DNA from: Actomonas sp051209155
Lineage (GTDB): Bacteria; Verrucomicrobiota; Verrucomicrobiia; Opitutales; Opitutaceae
Assembly (NCBI GenBank): GCA_051209155.1
Contig: JBPJGB010000002.1
Reading direction: 5' to 3' (one strand)
DNA length: 64,000 nt
This document shows positions 17,754-25,711 of this stretch, piece by piece (positions within the stretch are counted from its first letter, which is position 1; each line of letters opens with the position of its first letter). Made by a program: the position numbers and the translations under genes. The notes below the pieces were generated by a model. It saw only the letters and a list, made by a program, of their open reading frames with translations. It had not been told where the DNA came from and ran no database searches.

Positions 17754-19028
17754 TCAGCGCGGCAGCAGGGCGTGGGCGTAGATGTAGTCGGCGACCTTGA
17801 TGCCGGCTTTCTGGCCTTCGATATTGTCGGACATGACGTGGATGCCGCCCCAGACGCGGCTCATGCCGACCTCGCGACGGGCGTCGGAGAGTTTTTTGTA
17901 GGAACGGATCACGCCGGGCAGGCCGTCGGAGGTGACGGTGAACTCGATGTCGTCGGTGCCGATGCAGAGGCTGAGCATGTGCGACATGGCGGCGGTGTAG
18001 GTGCTGTGGCCGGAGGTGTAGGACGGGAAGGCCGGCGACGGCATGTTGGGAATGAAGTCGGGATTGGCGGTGGCCTTGGCGTTGTCCGCGGGCGTGATTT
18101 CGCGCAGGGCGGTTTCGGGGCGCCAGGTGCTATAGAAGTATTTGGTTTCCCAACACGTGATGCCGGCGTCGGCGCCGGCGATGTTGACCAGCGCGTAGAG
18201 GCGGGCGGTCTCGTAGGTGTCGAGCCCGAGCTTTTTGACGATGTCGCTGGCGATGGTGTTCCAGTGACCGGGGGGGGTGGCGCTGCCGAGGTCGTCGGAC
18301 CAGAAGGGGGTGGAGAGGGTTTGGTATTCGGTGCGCTCGGCGCCGTCGCGGGGTCCAACCTTGTTCACGTAGGCGATTTCCTTGGCGTATTCCGGCGAAT
18401 CATGCGGCAGGGGTGGCGGGGCGCGGAACTGCGAGGAGGATTCGAGGGTGAAAGGCTCGACCTCGCCGAGGCGGGGAGTAACGGGCGGGCGGAAGCCGGG
18501 AGGGGTCTCACGCCATTTGCCGGGATCGGGGCTGGTGTAGTCGCGGTTGCCGGGTTGGAGGGCGGTCTGGGCGCGCTCATACATGACGGCTTCGGCTATG
18601 CGCTTGCCCCAGGCAAGACCGGCGGTCTTGGCTTCGCCGTCCGGAATGTCGGCGAGGGCCTCGTCGTAGGCGGTGCGCAGGACGCGAGGATTGGCGGAGT
18701 CGGCCCAGAGGGCGGAGAGCACGGTGTAGGCGGCGCTGTGGATGGCGGCCTCGGCGTCGGCGCCGGCGGGAGCGGGGTCGTTGACGAGCCAGCCCTGATA
18801 CTTGCCTTCAAAGCTGTTGAGCGTGTCGAACATCGACACATAGAGGCTGGCGAAGTGGAGGGCCGCGATGGGCGGCGGGTTGCGGGACAGCCGGGTGGCG
18901 TTGACCGCCTGATCGTTCCAGTAAAGGACCGGATTCTGGATTGTCGCGGCGGTGGTGGTGGCCACGGCGGTGAGGAGTGCGAGAGCGGTGCCGATGGCAC
19001 GGCCCGGAAAGCTGAGGAGACGCTTCAT
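17754..19028 (-). CDS. Vanadium-dependent haloperoxidase, copy A
   Basis: This 424-residue protein has a signal peptide (about 1-27). The vanadate-binding set of vanadium haloperoxidases is complete and correctly spaced: K296 with R303 seven residues on (KYFYSTWR), S339-G340-H341 (YTSGHS), and R391 with H397 six residues on (SRVWGGIH). The family oxidises halides with hydrogen peroxide, and the fold is shared with PAP2 acid phosphatases, so phosphatase activity is the alternative. Residues 30-110 (YWNDQAVNATRLSRNPPP) are shared with the paralogue upstream. A conserved element lies at 19047-19067, 19 bp before the start codon. Export implies an extracytoplasmic reaction with halide or an organic substrate. 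Confidence 0.93.
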   Translation of the reverse strand: MKRLLSFPGRAIGTALALLTAVATTTAATIQNPVLYWNDQAVNATRLSRNPPPIAALHFASLYVSMFDTLNSFEGKYQGWLVNDPAPAGADAEAAIHSAAYTVLSALWADSANPRVLRTAYDEALADIPDGEAKTAGLAWGKRIAEAVMYERAQTALQPGNRDYTSPDPGKWRETPPGFRPPVTPRLGEVEPFTLESSSQFRAPPPLPHDSPEYAKEIAYVNKVGPRDGAERTEYQTLSTPFWSDDLGSATPPGHWNTIASDIVKKLGLDTYETARLYALVNIAGADAGITCWETKYFYSTWRPETALREITPADNAKATANPDFIPNMPSPAFPSYTSGHSTYTAAMSHMLSLCIGTDDIEFTVTSDGLPGVIRSYKKLSDARREVGMSRVWGGIHVMSDNIEGQKAGIKVADYIYAHALLPR

Positions 19029-19046
19029 GGAAAGGTAGGGGGAGAG

Positions 19047-19067
19047 CGGGGTAATAGGGGCTATAAG
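19047..19067 (-). promoter_or_regulatory. Conserved upstream element of haloperoxidase A
   Basis: CGGGGTAATAGGGGCTATAAG (plus-strand sequence) matches 17 of 21 positions with CGCGGTTATAGGGGTTATAAA at 20587-20607, upstream of the second haloperoxidase. Read on the coding strand it contains TTATA/TATA-like steps just upstream of each start codon. It may be a -10 region with a conserved operator, or a leader element. The function is inferred only from conservation and position. Confidence 0.35.
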
Positions 19068-19242
19068 CCAGGTCAGGAGAAGAGGCGGCCCCCCGGGCGC
19101 TTCGAGGCAGCAGGGACGAAGTGCCGTGGGAGTGGGGCGAAGTGCCGGGGCGGCCCACGTGCGCTGTCGGAAAGCTGAAACGCGGAGGTGGCGGGTTTGG
19201 GAGGCGCGACCACTTGCTCACGCTCGCGGCCACAGGGGTCGT

Positions 19243-19275
19243 GAAAAAAAAGGCCGACCCTGATTGGGCCGGCCT
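19243..19275 (-). terminator. Intrinsic terminator of the second haloperoxidase gene
   Basis: On the minus strand AGGCCGGCC...GGTCGGCCT forms a 9-bp stem (one mismatch) with a short loop, followed by a run of eight T residues. It lies 22 bp beyond the stop codon at 19298 and should end transcription between the two haloperoxidase genes. They are therefore probably separate transcription units, each with its own upstream element. Confidence 0.85.
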
Positions 19276-19297
19276 AGTGGAAGGGAGTTGGGGAAAC

Positions 19298-20566
19298 CTA
19301 CTTTCGCGGGCGGAGGGCGTTGGCCCAGACGTAATCGGCGATCTTGATGCCGGCGTTACGGCCTTCGACGACGTCGAGCATGGTGTGAATGCCGCCCCAG
19401 ACGCGGCTCATGTTGAGCTCAATGCTGGCTTCGGAGAAGCTGGTGTAGGAGCGCACGACGCCGGGCAGTCCGTCGGAAGTGGAGGTGAAGGCGAAGTCGT
19501 CGCTGCCGTTGTAGAGAGCGAGGATGCGTGAGGACGCGCCGGTGAAGGTGGAGTGCGCCGAGGTGTAGGTCGGGTGCGCGGGCGAGGCCATGTTGGGAAT
19601 GAACTCAGGCTCGGCTTCGGCGTGGCTGTTCACCTCGGGGGTGACTTCGCGGATGGCGGTTTCGGGGCGCCAGTGAAGGTAGAAGAACTTGGACTCCCAG
19701 GAGGAGATACCGGCGTCGGCGGTGGCGAGGGTGAGGAGGGCGAACAGGTGCGCGGTCTCTTCGACGCTGAGTTCCTTGCGCCGGGCAACGTCCTGGGCGA
19801 TCACGCACCAGTGGCCGGCGGGGGTGGCGGTGCCAAGGTCGTCGGCCCAGAAAGGCGTGGAGAGGGTCTGGTATTCGTCGCGTTCGGCGTCGTCGCGGGC
19901 GCCGACTTTGGCGGTGAAGGCGAGCTCCTCGGCATATTCGGTGGAGTCGAGCGGCAGGGGCGGGGGGGCGCGGAATTGGTCGGGCGATGTGAGCACGAAA
20001 GGCTTCACGTGGGCGACGGAAGGGGAGACGGGCGGGCGGAAGGCGGGCGGGGTTTCGCGCCATTTGCCGATCTCGGTGGAGGAGATTTCGCCGGCGTAGG
20101 GCTGGTCGAGTCCGGCGGTGGCGCGCTCGTCGAGGATGCGTTGGGCGACGGAGCGGCCCCAGGCGATGCCGGCCTCACGGGCGGCGCCGGCGGGGATGTC
20201 GGCGAGGGCTTCGTCGTAGGCCTTTTTCATGACGCGCGGGTTCACCTCGTTGCCCCAGATGTTTTGGAGGACGAGGTAGGCGGCGGCGGCTATGGCGGCC
20301 TCGCGGTTGGCGCCGGCGGGCGCGGCCTCGTCGACCAGCCAGGCCTCCCAGCGCTGATCGAAGCCATTGACGGTGTCGTAGATCGCGGCGTGGAACGTGC
20401 CCAGATGCAGCGCCGCGACGGGCGGTGGGTTGCGGGAAAGGCGGGTGGCGTGGAGCGCTTGGTCGTTCCAGTAGAGGACCGGATTCTCAATCGCGGCCGC
20501 GGCGGTGCCGGCGAGCGCGAGGCCAAGGGTAGCGGTGAGGCAAAGGGTCTTTACAAGTCGCATCAT
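19298..20566 (-). CDS. Vanadium-dependent haloperoxidase, copy B (SAH variant)
   Basis: This 422-residue protein has a signal peptide and is a full-length paralogue of the gene at 17754, with matching blocks throughout (YWNDQALHATRLSRNPPP; YQTLSTPFW; WRPETAIRE; SDGLPGVVRSY). The vanadate ligand pattern is K293/R300 (KFFYLHWR), S336-A337-H338 and R388/H394 (SRVWGGIH). The usual Gly of the S-G-H triplet is Ala here. A backbone contact would be kept, but the pocket shape may differ, so halide or substrate preference may differ from copy A. The start is 20566, or the adjacent ATG at 20563. It is followed by a strong terminator. Confidence 0.92.
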   Translation of the reverse strand: MMRLVKTLCLTATLGLALAGTAAAAIENPVLYWNDQALHATRLSRNPPPVAALHLGTFHAAIYDTVNGFDQRWEAWLVDEAAPAGANREAAIAAAAYLVLQNIWGNEVNPRVMKKAYDEALADIPAGAAREAGIAWGRSVAQRILDERATAGLDQPYAGEISSTEIGKWRETPPAFRPPVSPSVAHVKPFVLTSPDQFRAPPPLPLDSTEYAEELAFTAKVGARDDAERDEYQTLSTPFWADDLGTATPAGHWCVIAQDVARRKELSVEETAHLFALLTLATADAGISSWESKFFYLHWRPETAIREVTPEVNSHAEAEPEFIPNMASPAHPTYTSAHSTFTGASSRILALYNGSDDFAFTSTSDGLPGVVRSYTSFSEASIELNMSRVWGGIHTMLDVVEGRNAGIKIADYVWANALRPRK

Positions 20567-20586
20567 GGATCTGGGTTAAGGGGAAA

Positions 20587-20608
20587 CGCGGTTATAGGGG
20601 TTATAAAC
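20587..20608 (-). promoter_or_regulatory. Conserved upstream element of haloperoxidase B
   Basis: CGCGGTTATAGGGGTTATAAAC is the partner of the element at 19047-19067. Its last twelve bases, GGGGTTATAAAC, also occur at 17559-17570, inside the annotated start of the membrane-protein gene. Three copies in one block suggest a shared regulatory site. No regulator gene is adjacent. Confidence 0.35.
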
Positions 20609-20663
20609 GCGCTGACGAGGACACTCTGCGCCCTCGTAGATCCAGAATGCAGGGACGAGCTGC

Positions 20664-21593
20664 CTACTCGTCGGGGTGAGTCGTGTCGGTGGGGCGTTCG
20701 CCGCCGAAGTCGTGGGCGATCAGCGTGGTGAGGTCGACGGGCGCGGGCAGCTCGGCGCCGGGTTCGAAGCCGAAGTTGAGGGCGCGAGGGGCGTCCGCTT
20801 TTTTGGCTTTGATGCGATTCGGGTAGGCGCCGGAGGAGGCGAGGTAGGGGCCCATCACCTCGATGGCGCGATGCAGGGCTTCTTCGGGTTCGATTTTACG
20901 GGCCGGCACCATGCCGCGGGTTTGCCAGAGGAGGACCTCGCGACCTTTGGTGAGATTGTCCCAGTCGAAAGCGCCGACGGAGAGCACGAAGGTGCCGGAA
21001 CCGCAGATGCGGGCGGTGCGGTCGCGCACGGCGACGGGGGCATCGGGCCACATCTTGGTCGGGTTCACCCAAGCGTCGGGGGTGGGGCGCCATTTCATGG
21101 ACAGCGCGGGGCGGGCGATAAACTCGAGGGCGGCCTGCGCGGGGATCAGGTCGTTTTTGTTGGGGTTTCGGTCCGCCTTATACTCAGCGTTGTATTGGGG
21201 GCGGCGGATCTCGTCCCGCTTGTCTCGGATATTGATGTTCTCGAGGTAAAAGATGCTGCCCCACATGACTCCGATCGCGACCTGAGGCGGGTGTTGGGCA
21301 TCGGCCGGTAGGTAGCCGATTCGCCGCAGGTGAATGGCGAGGTGTTGCAGGAGGGCGTCACGTTCCGGCGGAACGATGCCGTGCACGTGAAGATCAAAGG
21401 ATTCGAAACCGCGCGCCAGGATCTGGTAGCGAATGGGGTTGAGCTCCGGATCGGCCGGGGTGCGTTGCTCGCCGAGGAAGGTGACGATGGGATTCACCAA
21501 CACGTCGATGTCGCGGTATTTTTTGGCGGCGTGGGAGACGGCCGGTGTGAGCAGGGCGAGCAGGAGGAAGATGGACAGGGGCAGACGTTGCAT
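20664..21593 (-). CDS. Secreted protein of unknown function
   Basis: This 309-residue protein has a signal peptide (MQRLPLSIFLLLALLTPAVS, cleavage after SHA). The mature part has patches such as DIDVLVNPIVTFLGEQRTP, ARGFESFDLHVHGIVPP and GVMWGSIFYLENINIRDKRDE, but I recognise no family. The C-terminal region is acidic and Pro-rich. It is the last gene before the upstream element of haloperoxidase B and reads in the same direction, 97 bp away. It could belong to either the haloperoxidase block or the sugar cluster. Nothing seen decides between them. Confidence 0.72.
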   Translation of the reverse strand: MQRLPLSIFLLLALLTPAVSHAAKKYRDIDVLVNPIVTFLGEQRTPADPELNPIRYQILARGFESFDLHVHGIVPPERDALLQHLAIHLRRIGYLPADAQHPPQVAIGVMWGSIFYLENINIRDKRDEIRRPQYNAEYKADRNPNKNDLIPAQAALEFIARPALSMKWRPTPDAWVNPTKMWPDAPVAVRDRTARICGSGTFVLSVGAFDWDNLTKGREVLLWQTRGMVPARKIEPEEALHRAIEVMGPYLASSGAYPNRIKAKKADAPRALNFGFEPGAELPAPVDLTTLIAHDFGGERPTDTTHPDE

Positions 21594-21664
21594 GGAGTCG
21601 GGTTTGGGTTTCAGGGCGATGCACTGACCAAAGCGAAGCCGGACTGTTCCACGGTCGACGGGAA

Positions 21665-21689
21665 CCGGCCTCAGGGAGACCGGCTACAG
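21665..21689. repeat. Dispersed hairpin element ending CCGGCTACAG
   Basis: CCGGCCTC-AGG-GAGACCGG forms an 8-bp stem with one G-T pair and is followed by CTACAG. A second member, CCGGGGTCGACGACCCCGGCTACAG, is at 13419-13443. Both are in gene-free sequence after minus-strand genes. They look like an intergenic repeat family rather than site-specific signals. Confidence 0.5.
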
Positions 21690-21722
21690 CGGGAAGCGTG
21701 TGCCGTGGTGGGGCCTTGGCGT

Positions 21723-22532
21723 CTAGGCCGATTCTTCGATGACCGAGTTGGTGAGGGTGCCGATGCCTTCGATCTCGATGCTCACCTCATCGCCGGGGCG
21801 GAGCCAACGGGGCTCGGGTTTGGCGGCCATGCCAACGCCGTGGGGCGTGCCGGTGAGGATGACGGTGCCGGGCACGAGGGTGGTGCTGCCGCTGAGGTAG
21901 GAAATGATGGCGGGCACGTCGAAGATCATGTCGTCGGTGTTCCAGTCCTGCACGCGTTCGCCGTTCAGGATGGTGGCGATTTTGAGGGCGTTGGGGTTGG
22001 GGAGCTCGTCGGGCGTGACGAGGCAGGGACCGAGGGGCGCGAAGGTGTCGAAGAACTTGCCGCGGCACCACTGGCCGCCGCCGAGGCGAATCTGATGATC
22101 GCGGGCGGAGACGTCGTTGGCGCAGGTGTATCCAGCAACGTAGGACAAGGCGTCCTCGCGGGAGACGTTTTTGCAGGCTTTGCCGATGACGACGGCGAGC
22201 TCGCATTCATAGTCGACCTCGTCGGAGCGCAGGGCGCGGGGAAGTTCGATGGGGTCGTGCGGGTTCTGAACCGTGTTGATGCCCTTGATGAAGAGGACGG
22301 GACGCTCGGGCGCCTTCATGCCGGCCTCGGCGGCGTGGTGTTTGTAGTTGAGGCCGATGCAGAGGATCTGGGTCGGCTCGACGGGCGCGAGGAGTTTGGC
22401 GACGTCGGCGGTTTCCCCGGTGGGCTCGAGGCCGGTGTAAAGGTCGCCGGTGAGGCGCTCGGCCGAGCCGTCGGCGCGCTGGGCGCCGAAGTGAATCGCG
22501 GAAGCGGAGTCTTGGTAACGGATGATTTTCAT
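21723..22532 (-). CDS. Fumarylacetoacetate hydrolase-family enzyme, probable 2,4-diketo-3-deoxy-L-fuconate hydrolase
   Basis: This 269-residue protein starts at the ATG at 22532 (MKIIRYQDSASAIHFG). FAH-family marks are ILCIGLNYKHHAAEAG, the acidic metal site in DEVDYECELAVVIGK, NDVSARDHQIR, KFFDTFAPLGPC and LTGTPHGVG. The enzymes cleave C-C bonds in 2,4-diketo acids with a divalent metal. With an L-fuconate dehydratase and SDR dehydrogenases next to it, the likely step is hydrolysis of 2,4-diketo-3-deoxy-L-fuconate to pyruvate and L-lactate, the last step of the non-phosphorylative L-fucose route. The substrate is inferred from context. It is 137 bp downstream of the dehydratase. Confidence 0.9.
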   Translation of the reverse strand: MKIIRYQDSASAIHFGAQRADGSAERLTGDLYTGLEPTGETADVAKLLAPVEPTQILCIGLNYKHHAAEAGMKAPERPVLFIKGINTVQNPHDPIELPRALRSDEVDYECELAVVIGKACKNVSREDALSYVAGYTCANDVSARDHQIRLGGGQWCRGKFFDTFAPLGPCLVTPDELPNPNALKIATILNGERVQDWNTDDMIFDVPAIISYLSGSTTLVPGTVILTGTPHGVGMAAKPEPRWLRPGDEVSIEIEGIGTLTNSVIEESA

Positions 22533-22669
22533 TTGAAAAAGAGGGAAAGGAAATGGTCCCCGGAACACACGGAAGCCGTCAGCCTGAATGGATGCCCACG
22601 AAACACACGAAAAAGCACGAAAGGTTGAGGCCGTTTTCGTGTCATTTCGGGTGTTGGGTGGGCTGGAAT

Positions 22670-24001
22670 TTATCGATCGGGATGCTTCAATTCCTGCCAG
22701 ACGCGGCCGTTGGGGTATGTGTGGTCGGCGAGGGATGACGGTTTCATGGTGATGCTGGTGCCGGGGGCGGTCGGGAGTTGGTAGGCGCCGTTTTTGACCA
22801 CGCAGGGGTCTTCAAAATGTTCGTGCAGGTGGTCGACGAATTCGGTGATGCGGCCTTCGAGTGAGCCGCTCACGCAGAGGTAGTCGAAGATGGATTCGTG
22901 TTGCACGTATTCGCACAGCCCGACGCCGCCGGCGTGGGGGCAGACAGGCACGCCGAACTTGGCGGCGAGCAGGAGCACGGCGACGACTTCGTTCACGCCG
23001 GCGAGGCGACAGGAGTCGATCTGACAGTAGTCGATCGCGTCGGCCTGCAGCAGTTGTTTGAACATGACGCGGCTGTGGCAGTGCTCGCCGGTGGCGACGC
23101 CGATGCCGAGCGGTCGCACGCCGCGGGCGATGGCGGCGTGACCGAGGATGTCATCGGGCGAGGTGGGTTCCTCAATCCAGAGCGGGCGGCACTCGGCGAG
23201 GTCGGTGACCCAGTCGATGGCGGCGGCGACGTCCCAACGCTGGTTGGCGTCGATCATCATGGCGCGATCGGGACCGATGGCGTCGCGCATGACGCGGGCG
23301 CGGCGCAGGTCGTCGGCGCGGTCGGCGCCGACCTTCAGTTTGAAGTGGGTGAAGCCCTCCGCGATGCCCTCGGCACAGAGGCGGCGGATCTTGTCGTCGG
23401 AGTAGCCGAGCCAGCCGGCCGAGGTGGTGTAGGCCGGATAACCGTGGGCGCGGAGGTGGGCTTCGCGTTCGGCGCGGGTGGGCGCGAGTTTCTCGAGCAT
23501 CGCGAGCGCTTCGTCGGACGTGAGCGCGTCGGTGAGGTAACGCCAATCGACCAGCTCCACGATTTGGGCGGGCGAGAGGTCGGCGAGGAGTTTCCAGAGT
23601 GGTTTGCCTTCGGCCTTGGCCCAGAGGTCCCAGAGGCCGTTGACGACGGCGGCGGTGGCGAGATGGATGACGCCTTTCTCGGGTCCGAGCCAGCGGAGCT
23701 GGGAATCGCCGGTGAGGTGTTTCCAAGTGGCGCCGGGGGCGGCGGCGAAGTCGGCGAGGGAGAGGCCAATGACGAACGGGCGCAGGGCGTCGATGGCGGT
23801 GGCGACGATGTCGTTGCCGCGGCCGATGGTGAAGGTGAGCCCGTGGCCGGCGAGGCCGTCGGCGCGATCCGTTTCGAGCACGACGTAGGCGGCCGAGTAG
23901 TCGGGGTCGGCGTTCATCGCGTCGGAGCCATCGAGCTCGAGCGAAGTGGGGAAACGCACATCGAAAGTGCGCAAGTTGGTGATCTTACCGGAGAGTTTCA
24001 C
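22670..24001 (-). CDS. fucD: L-fuconate dehydratase (enolase superfamily)
   Basis: This 443-residue protein starts with GTG at 24001. The length and signature blocks match characterised L-fuconate dehydratases. K221/K223 (FKLKVG) supply the acid/base lysine, and D251 lies in IDANQRWD. Further metal or catalytic residues are in WIEEPTSPDD (E277/E278) and ATGEHCHSR (E306). H356 is in CPHAGGVGLCEYVQH. It removes water from L-fuconate, giving 2-keto-3-deoxy-L-fuconate. Neighbours provide a dehydrogenase and the hydrolase for the next steps. An inverted repeat at 24031-24142 separates it from the upstream SDR gene. Confidence 0.94.
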   Translation of the reverse strand: MKLSGKITNLRTFDVRFPTSLELDGSDAMNADPDYSAAYVVLETDRADGLAGHGLTFTIGRGNDIVATAIDALRPFVIGLSLADFAAAPGATWKHLTGDSQLRWLGPEKGVIHLATAAVVNGLWDLWAKAEGKPLWKLLADLSPAQIVELVDWRYLTDALTSDEALAMLEKLAPTRAEREAHLRAHGYPAYTTSAGWLGYSDDKIRRLCAEGIAEGFTHFKLKVGADRADDLRRARVMRDAIGPDRAMMIDANQRWDVAAAIDWVTDLAECRPLWIEEPTSPDDILGHAAIARGVRPLGIGVATGEHCHSRVMFKQLLQADAIDYCQIDSCRLAGVNEVVAVLLLAAKFGVPVCPHAGGVGLCEYVQHESIFDYLCVSGSLEGRITEFVDHLHEHFEDPCVVKNGAYQLPTAPGTSITMKPSSLADHTYPNGRVWQELKHPDR

Positions 24002-24030
24002 GAGTGACGAAACAGGTTGAAGCGGGTTTT

Positions 24031-24142
24031 AACCACGAATGGACACGAATCGCTTCGCCTACCGGCTACGCACTGAAACGGCGTGGGGCAGCGTGCATTG
24101 AAGCGGAACGGTAGTGACGCCCATTCGTGTCCATTCGTGGTT
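24031..24142. repeat. 20-bp inverted repeat, dispersed intergenic element
   Basis: AACCACGAATGGACACGAAT (24031-24050) is the exact reverse complement of 24123-24142, with 72 bases between. The element lies in the 153-bp gap between fucD and the SDR gene and could form a hairpin in their transcript. AACCAC...CACGAAT-type sequences are widespread between genes in this group, and related degenerate copies are seen near 13190 and 22590 here. Confidence 0.75.
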
Positions 24143-24154
24143 TAAAAAAGAACT

Positions 24155-24910
24155 CTATTTGCCGGCGCCCCAACCGCCGTCGATTTGGAGGCAGGAGCCG
24201 GTGACCATGGCGGAGGCGTCGGTGGCGAGGTAGAGGGCGGCGGCGGCCACTTCGTCGGGTCGCACCATGCGACCGTTGAGCTGAGTGGAGGCCATTTCGC
24301 GGTAGGCCTTTTCCGGGTCGGGGTATTCCGCGATGCGGGCCTTCACGAAGGGCGTTTCGACGCGGCCCGGGCAGATGGCGTTGAAGCGCACGCCGGTGTG
24401 GGAGTGATCAAGCGCGAGGGCTTTGGTGAGTCCGACGATGGCGAACTTCGAGACGGTGTAGGCGAGGCGCTCGCGGACGGCCACGAGGCCGGCGATCGAG
24501 GCCATGTTGATGACGGATCCCGAACCGCGCTCGAGCATGGCGGGCACAAAGGTGTGGCAAAGGTTGAAGGCGCCGCGGACGTTGACGGCGTGCAGGCGGT
24601 CGAGGTCGGCGGCGGTGGTCTTGAGCAGGTCGCCGACGTGGCCGACCCCGGCGTTGTTGACGAGGAGGTCGAGCGCTCCGACCTGTTCACCGAGTCGAGC
24701 GATGGTGTCGGCGTCGCTCACATCGGCGGCGGCGAAGGTGGCCCGGCCGCCCGCGGCGGTGATGGTGGCGACGGTCGCTTCGCCGGCGGCAGGGTCGCGG
24801 TCAACGACCCAGACGTGGGCGCCCTGGGCGGCGAAGAGGGTGGCGATGGCCTCGCCGATGCCGGAACCGGCGCCGGTGACCAAGGCGGTCTTGGAGTCGA
24901 GCGTGAACAT
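24155..24910 (-). CDS. Short-chain dehydrogenase, probable 2-keto-3-deoxy-L-fuconate dehydrogenase
   Basis: This 251-residue classical SDR starts at the ATG at 24910 (MFTLDSKTALVTG). A TTG 9 bp upstream is less likely. It has the cofactor motif TGAGSGIGE, the NNAG stretch and a catalytic Ser near VINMASIAG. YTVSK gives Y-x-x-x-K, and the C-terminus is the SDR-typical GSCLQIDGGWG. VVDRD after beta-2 suggests NAD. In the non-phosphorylative fucose pathway an SDR oxidises 2-keto-3-deoxy-L-fuconate at C4. This gene is next to fucD, which fits, but the other SDR could hold the role instead. It starts 9 bp after the upstream SDR stop codon. Confidence 0.85.
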   Translation of the reverse strand: MFTLDSKTALVTGAGSGIGEAIATLFAAQGAHVWVVDRDPAAGEATVATITAAGGRATFAAADVSDADTIARLGEQVGALDLLVNNAGVGHVGDLLKTTAADLDRLHAVNVRGAFNLCHTFVPAMLERGSGSVINMASIAGLVAVRERLAYTVSKFAIVGLTKALALDHSHTGVRFNAICPGRVETPFVKARIAEYPDPEKAYREMASTQLNGRMVRPDEVAAAALYLATDASAMVTGSCLQIDGGWGAGK

Positions 24911-24919
24911 AGGAACCAA

Positions 24920-25711
24920 TCAGGAAGCGGGGGCGGTGGCGGCGCGGTCGAGGTGGACGTATCCGCCATCTGGATGCAGGAGCTGGCCGGTGGTGTGGCC
25001 GGAGCGCGGGGAGGCGAGGAACACGGCGAGGTCGGCGATCTCTGCGCAGGTGGTGAAGCGTTGGCCGAGCGGGATGGTGCGCTCGATCTGCTGCCGGGCG
25101 GCAGCGGGGTCGGGGCGGGTGCTGAGCCAACGTTCGTAGAGGGGGGTCATGACCTCGGCGGGCATGATGCAATTGACGCGAATGCCGTGCGGCGCGAGGT
25201 CGACGGCCCACTCGCGGGTAAGGGCGTTCATCCCGCCCTTGGCGGCGGCGTAACCGCTGGTGCCGCCCTGGCCGGTGACGGCGCACTTGGTGCCGATGTT
25301 GATGATCGCGCCGCGCGCTTTTTTGAGCTGATCAAGGCAACGATGGGTGAGGGCGTAGACGTGGATGAGGTTGCGTTCCAACGAAGCGCGGAAGGCATCT
25401 ACACCGGCGTCGAGGCCAACGCCGTCGTTGACGCCAGCGTTGTGGACCAGGACGTCGATGCGGCCGAACTGTCGCTCAATGGCGGTGACGGCGGCTTCGA
25501 GTTGCACGGAATCGGTGAGCTCGCAGGCGAAGGCCGCGGCGCGGCCACCGCGCGCGGTGACGCCGGCGACAACCTCGAGGGCTTCGTCGTGGCTGCGGCC
25601 CACGATGCAGGGGATGGCGCCCTCAGTGGCGAAGGATTCGGCAATGGCGCGGCCGATGCCTTTGGCGCCGCCGGTGACGAGGACGACCTTGTCGGTGAGG
25701 CGCAGGTTCAT
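24920..25711 (-). CDS. Short-chain dehydrogenase, probable L-fucose (aldose) dehydrogenase
   Basis: This 263-residue SDR has TGGAKGIGRA, VGRS after beta-2 (Arg-Ser, leaning to NADP-type recognition), HNAG, a catalytic Ser region IINIGTKCAVTG and the YAAAK motif. The family is shared with L-fucose dehydrogenases that oxidise the sugar to the lactone, the first pathway step. The start codon overlaps the stop of the YdeI-like gene (ATGA), and the next SDR follows 9 bp later. The set is therefore one tight operon. The exact sugar is inferred, not proven; L-galactose or D-arabinose are close alternatives. Confidence 0.85.
   Translation of the reverse strand: MNLRLTDKVVLVTGGAKGIGRAIAESFATEGAIPCIVGRSHDEALEVVAGVTARGGRAAAFACELTDSVQLEAAVTAIERQFGRIDVLVHNAGVNDGVGLDAGVDAFRASLERNLIHVYALTHRCLDQLKKARGAIINIGTKCAVTGQGGTSGYAAAKGGMNALTREWAVDLAPHGIRVNCIMPAEVMTPLYERWLSTRPDPAAARQQIERTIPLGQRFTTCAEIADLAVFLASPRSGHTTGQLLHPDGGYVHLDRAATAPAS

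Noticed and set aside
17739..19178. 479-residue plus-strand open frame
   Set aside because: It is antisense to haloperoxidase A, whose active-site residues are complete.
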